The translations under genes and the position numbers were made by a program. A model generated the notes under the pieces. It was not told where the DNA came from and did no database searches. It saw only the letters and a list, made by a program, of their open reading frames with translations. From Inia geoffrensis (taxonomy: Eukaryota; Chordata; Mammalia; Artiodactyla; Iniidae), in contig CM070904.1 in the NCBI GenBank assembly GCA_036417435.1, forward strand, positions 46,631,908 through 46,695,907: 64,000 nucleotides of DNA, given 5' to 3'. Of this stretch, positions 60,034-64,000 are shown piece after piece. Numbering within the stretch: the first letter of the stretch is position 1; every line of letters starts with the position of its first letter.

Positions 60034-62355
60034 TCTTATCTCAGAAATGACTCACTGTTTTCATTCTGTTTTATTATAAATTTTCTAGTTTAAAAAAATT
60101 GAAGATCGGCAGATGATGGATCATAGATCAATACATTTCAAGTCTTAGGATTTCCTTAAAAGGTTTTATAATTTCCTTTGGAGAGACTGTATGAAGAGAT
60201 ATAAGCATGGAGGAGAGGCCAAGGCCATGTGCTATGTCATCACATGCACCTGAGGTTCAAATCTCAGCTCTGCTGTTTATTAGTTTGGTCTGTGGTTCTT
60301 TGCTTTTAAATTGCATTATTAACACCATGTATACAAAAACACACCCACACATAAAATTACAGTGAGAACACAGATTAGCATTTGATCACTGCTTTCCTTA
60401 GTTATAACATCTACTAACGCTAATATTTGTCTGTCTTGTATTTTGTTTTCCTAGCATATTTTTTTCTTTCTTGGAATTATAACACAACCTGCATGGACTG
60501 GAAAAATAGTCTGTGGCTTTCTTTCAGTGTTTACATACTTAATTCTGGAGGTGGATTACCTGCTAAAATGATTTATGTTTGTGCTTGATGGACTGCCACC
60601 ATTGTAGAAAGTCTGAGGTACTCTTCATGGCAGAAATACTACTTTTTAACCTAATACTTATTTGTTTTGCTTTTTAATAAGGAAATGCAGGGAGAGTAAA
60701 ACTGTTAGTTCAGGTTTAAACATTCACTTGTGCTTTCTTTTCTGTACTGTACAAGCTTAGCTGAGAAAAATCTATACATTTTGGTTCCGAAACGATAATC
60801 TTACATTCAGTATGTATGCTGGTCCATTGTGTAAAAATGAATTTTTAAGCAATTTAGCATTTCATCAGAGTATCAGGGCACTTGATTTTCATTCATCCAT
60901 ATGAAAACAATTAGAAAAAAATGCCACTTATCTTAAATAGTATTTGTCAGATTTTCTTCATCAAACTTGGTAAATACAGATCTCTTGACATTTTGATGAA
61001 TTTTCATCACTCTGTGGTAAACCTAAGTGACTAGGCTGTGGCCCGTGAACAGCTTTTGTTTCTATGTGACATTAAAATGTATTTTTTTAAAAAAACATGA
61101 TTATAATGAATATTCAAAATTAGATTCATTCTCCAGCATGTGCACAATAGGTTAGAAGTCGTGGCTGAAGAACACTTACTAGTCAATCTCAAGGCTTTAT
61201 TATTTCTTATGAATCTCATCTTTTCACGTTGTTCAGAGATATGACTATCAAAGAGGAAAGCCAGCTAAATATATACGTTTCAGTTTACCTAGACAACTTT
61301 GAAGATTCATTTCACATGTAGTTAAGTGAAAAGTTGGTGTATCTCCCTAGCTGTATATTGTCTCGACTCAAAATTTCTTGGACCGTATGTTCAAGACAGC
61401 TTGAAACAGACATTATAAATGAAGAATAATCAGTTACCATAGTTCAGAGCATTTTCTTCAAATACTCTTCAATTTCTGGTTCCAGCAGAATTTTATTTAC
61501 TCAAATATAAATCTTTTTTTTTTAATACTCTAGAGCCTCATCCTCAACAAAACACCTCATTTTAGTACAATTGTTTTTTATATCCTGTCACAGGGTGATG
61601 ATGATAAATGGAAAATGATTAAGTATATTGTTTGTCAGATTTCTTCTTTCACAATTCAATAAATATTCCCAGAGTCCTCCCATGTCACCTTACTTACATG
61701 ATTATGAAGTAGAAGATAGGTTTGAAATCCAAGGTTGAAACCTAGTTTTTTATTTTGATTGTTCTTCTTTACCAAAAATATAAAATATGGATTAAAACTT
61801 TGGATGCTTACAAGCCAAGTTAATCACTTAGAGACATTAAATCCTTTATTTGGAGACCTTGAGCTGTGTATACTTACATAAGAAAAAATCACTTTGAGTT
61901 TCTAATTCAGTGGGAGACATAGCTGTAATACAGTGCTTTCTTTCATTTTAGACATACTTTTAATATTTAAATCACTGGTTTCCAAATACAGTGCACTTAT
62001 TCAATAAAATTTATTACATCTACTATTACTTAAACATCAAAAACAATCACTAACAAGAATGGTGACAAATGAAAAAGAAAACAAAAGCAAATCCCTTTCC
62101 TAAATATCATCCATACTGACCTTCATGTTTCCTGAAATTTCTACCTTTTTTTTTTTTTTTTTACTTTCATGGTATTAAATTATAAAAGTTCTCAGTCAAA
62201 AAGCTTATTTATTTGTCTGTTTATCTCTAACTCCCTGTTTCAGAATGGTCTTGAAGTTGCTGATACATTTATTATATCAAATACAGTAAGGCAATAAATC
62301 AGAGATATTTAACTAATGAGAGAACATCACTGGGGAACTTATGACATGGCACTTT
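60034..62355. other. AT-rich single-copy stretch
   Basis: About 2.3 kb without a supported gene. A weak MIR-like piece ('ggttcaaatctcagctctg') lies at 60250-60285. A 17-T run lies at 62146-62162. Confidence 0.4.
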
Positions 62356-62461
62356 TTTTATGGCACTTTACAGTTTTTAAAGTCCTTTTCTCTTTTAATA
62401 TTTTTTGTTTTTATGGCACTTTACAGTTTTTAAAGTCCTTTTCTCTTTTAATATTTTTTGT
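62356..62461. repeat. 53-bp tandem duplication
   Basis: The unit containing ATGGCACTTTACAGTTTTTA and ending in a T-rich TTTTTTG stretch occurs twice with a 53-bp offset (ATGG at 62360 and 62413). No mismatch is seen across the main part of the unit. Confidence 0.97.
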
Positions 62462-62514
62462 TACTGTATTCTTTCTGTGATCCTATGAGTAAGCAATCCA
62501 GACATTTGATTATC

Positions 62515-62680
62515 TCTTCTCTAACACCTATGAAGTAAGCATTTTTACTTCCATTTTTATAAGTGAGGGAAATGGAAGTTCAGAGAGTTCAAATACCTTA
62601 CCCAAAGCCACACAGGTATGCATTGACAGACTAGAATTCTAACTCTTATCTGCCTGGCTTTGCACTACACTGTTAAGAAA
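62515..62680 (-). mobile_element. MIR SINE relic
   Basis: Complement of MIR: 'cctatgaagtaagcattttt', 'gtgagggaaatggaagttca', 'gagagttcaaataccttac' and 'ccaaagccacacaggtat'. Confidence 0.8.
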
Positions 62681-62724
62681 GAATGTTAAACAGCTGTATA
62701 ATAAACTGAACCTCTCTTCTCTGT

Positions 62725-63005
62725 CTGTTCACCCAGACCTTTCTTATCTTTTAGAATCCAGCCTAAATCTCTTCTTTAGTGGGGCTTTCTCCAACAGTCA
62801 GAGCTCATTTCAAATGAGCTCTAATCAATTTCCTGAGTTGTACATGCCATTCATTTTGAATTTTAATCATAGATTATTTTCCAATATTATTCATGAGTGT
62901 ATGCATTCCTGACTTCTCTCCCCTATAGTATTTAAATGAAAGCAACTTATCAATGTGTTTTTGTACAATTATTTGCTCTAAGTTTGCGCATGATTGCTGA
63001 ATAAT
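62725..63005 (+). mobile_element. L2 LINE fragment
   Basis: Landmarks of the L2 3' part in sense orientation: 'cacccagacctttcttatc', 'gaatccagcctaaatctct', 'ggggctttctccaacag', 'tttcctgagttgtacatgcc' and later a ttcatgagtgtatgcattcc-like segment. No reading frame survives. Confidence 0.5.
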
Positions 63006-63058
63006 ACAAACTTGTCCTCACCAATGTTTAAGCAGTAGCTTTACCATGCTCAGTAAGG

Positions 63059-63640
63059 TATGATAGGCAGATTCAAAGAGGGCCCCATGATCTTTGCCAC
63101 TGATATTACACCCATGATAGGTTATGTTATAGGGCAAAGATGATGATGTCACTACCTCTATTTGGTTATGTTTTATGGTAATGGTGAACAGATTGTGCAG
63201 ATATAATTAAGGTCTTGAAGCAGTTGACTTTAATCAAAAGGAGATTATCCTGGGTGGACCTCATTTAATGAGGTGAGCCCTCTAAAAGAGGTTTTACATG
63301 TCAGTGATAATCTCCAACTAGCCTTGCAGAAGCACACAGCCATGCGGTGAATTGTGTATGGAGAGGAGCCGTCACTAGGAGCTAGGGGCCTTAGCCCAGC
63401 AGCCATAAGAAAGTGAATTCTGCCAACCACAACATGAGCTTGAAAGAGGACTCCTTAGCCTCAGAAGAGATAGCAACCCCATCTGACACCTAGATTAGAA
63501 CCTGTGCAGTCCTGAAGAGACGGCTCAGCCAGTTTGTGTCTGAACTCCTGACCCATGGGGACTGTGAAATAGGAAATGTATATTGTTTTGAACTGCTAAG
63601 TTGGTGCCAGTTTGTTACACTGTCATAGAAAATGAACACA
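63059..63640 (+). mobile_element. MLT1-type MaLR LTR, plus strand
   Basis: It begins 'tatgataggcagattcaaag', continues with 'gattatcctgggtggacctc', 'tctgaactcctgacccatgg', 'ggactgtgaaataggaaatg', 'tttgaactgctaagttggtg' and 'cagtttgttacactgtcata', and ends 'gaaaatgaacaca'. These are classic MLT1 LTR landmarks. A solo LTR; the minus-strand open frame in it is a by-product. Confidence 0.82.
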
Positions 63641-64000
63641 TTTTTACTAAAATAAGTACTAATACTAATGCGTAATGTCTAGTATACTGGAAAACTTGTC
63701 AATTATATATGTTATATATATGTATATCCACATATATATCTTACACTGATTATTTATTTACACATGCACAGAGCACATGCCTAATTTAGCAGCAGCATCT
63801 CTATCTTAAAGTTTTAATGACAGAACTTTCACCAAAGTTGTGGAACCACTCTACAAAAGTTATGAGAGAACATATTTTAAAGGAAACTGCTTGGTGTTTA
63901 AGAATGATTCCAGGAGGAAAAAAAAGAAAGTTGACATTAAACTTCGAAGCTTAGTGTCTGTTTGTCCACAGTAAAAGAGAAGAGTTTAAGTAAAATTTGG
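63641..64000. other. AT-rich single-copy stretch to window end
   Basis: No gene recognised. A TATA-rich patch lies at 63704-63740. Confidence 0.45.

Noticed and set aside
60225..60650. Possible MIR or old L1 fragment
   Set aside because: Only a short phrase ('ggttcaaatctcagctctg') matches, and the rest could not be aligned by eye.

Overview
This is AT-rich nuclear DNA from a mammal, most likely a cetacean (dolphin or whale). The main evidence is about ten copies of the tRNA-derived CHR family of SINEs, recognised by a 'gggcttccctggtggc' head, a body ending 'gtgagaggcccgcgtacc' and an A tail. L1 elements with the cetartiodactyl type of 3' end support this. No BovB LINE or Bov-tA SINE was seen, which argues against a ruminant. 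The species call is inference.

I found no host protein-coding gene, tRNA, rRNA or CRISPR array that I can support. The window reads as a gene desert or a long intron, built from AT-rich single-copy sequence and interspersed repeats. The only long readable protein segments belong to a dead L1 element on the minus strand (about 5310-10750).

Layout. 1-5300: single-copy DNA with a 5'-truncated L1 tail (1366-1584, 16-bp target duplication), a CHR SINE (2370-2577), a minus-strand L1 3' fragment (about 3880-4670) with an expanded TA tract, and an old L1 ORF2 scrap. 5310-10750: one nearly full-length minus-strand L1 with 3' UTR, broken ORF2 lacking most of its endonuclease, broken ORF1, and a GC-rich 5' UTR with a partly tandem structure. 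10750-20100: single-copy DNA, a minus-strand retrocopy of an mRNA 3' region (12551-about 13690), several MIR/L2 relics and two SINEs. 20100-33000: a Tigger1 DNA transposon with an internal deletion, an L2 fragment, a 5'-truncated SINE, a perfect 45-bp tandem duplication and an MLT2-type LTR. 33000-45500: MLT1-type LTRs, many MIRs, two SINEs, an L1 tail and a MER20. 45500-64000: mostly single-copy DNA with a strong hairpin (45745-45816), five more SINEs (two nested), MER5A, L2 and MIR relics, a 53-bp tandem duplication and a final MLT1-type LTR.

Functionally the repeats explain one another: the SINEs and the retrocopy carry A tails and flanking direct repeats typical of insertion by L1 machinery, although the L1 copies here are inactive. 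The features most worth checking are the 45.7-kb hairpin, the in-frame endonuclease deletion in the L1, and an exact 27-bp direct repeat flanking 1.44 kb of unexplained sequence. I did not find convincing evidence of a new biological system. Repeat names come from recognising consensus features by eye; boundaries without target duplications are approximate.
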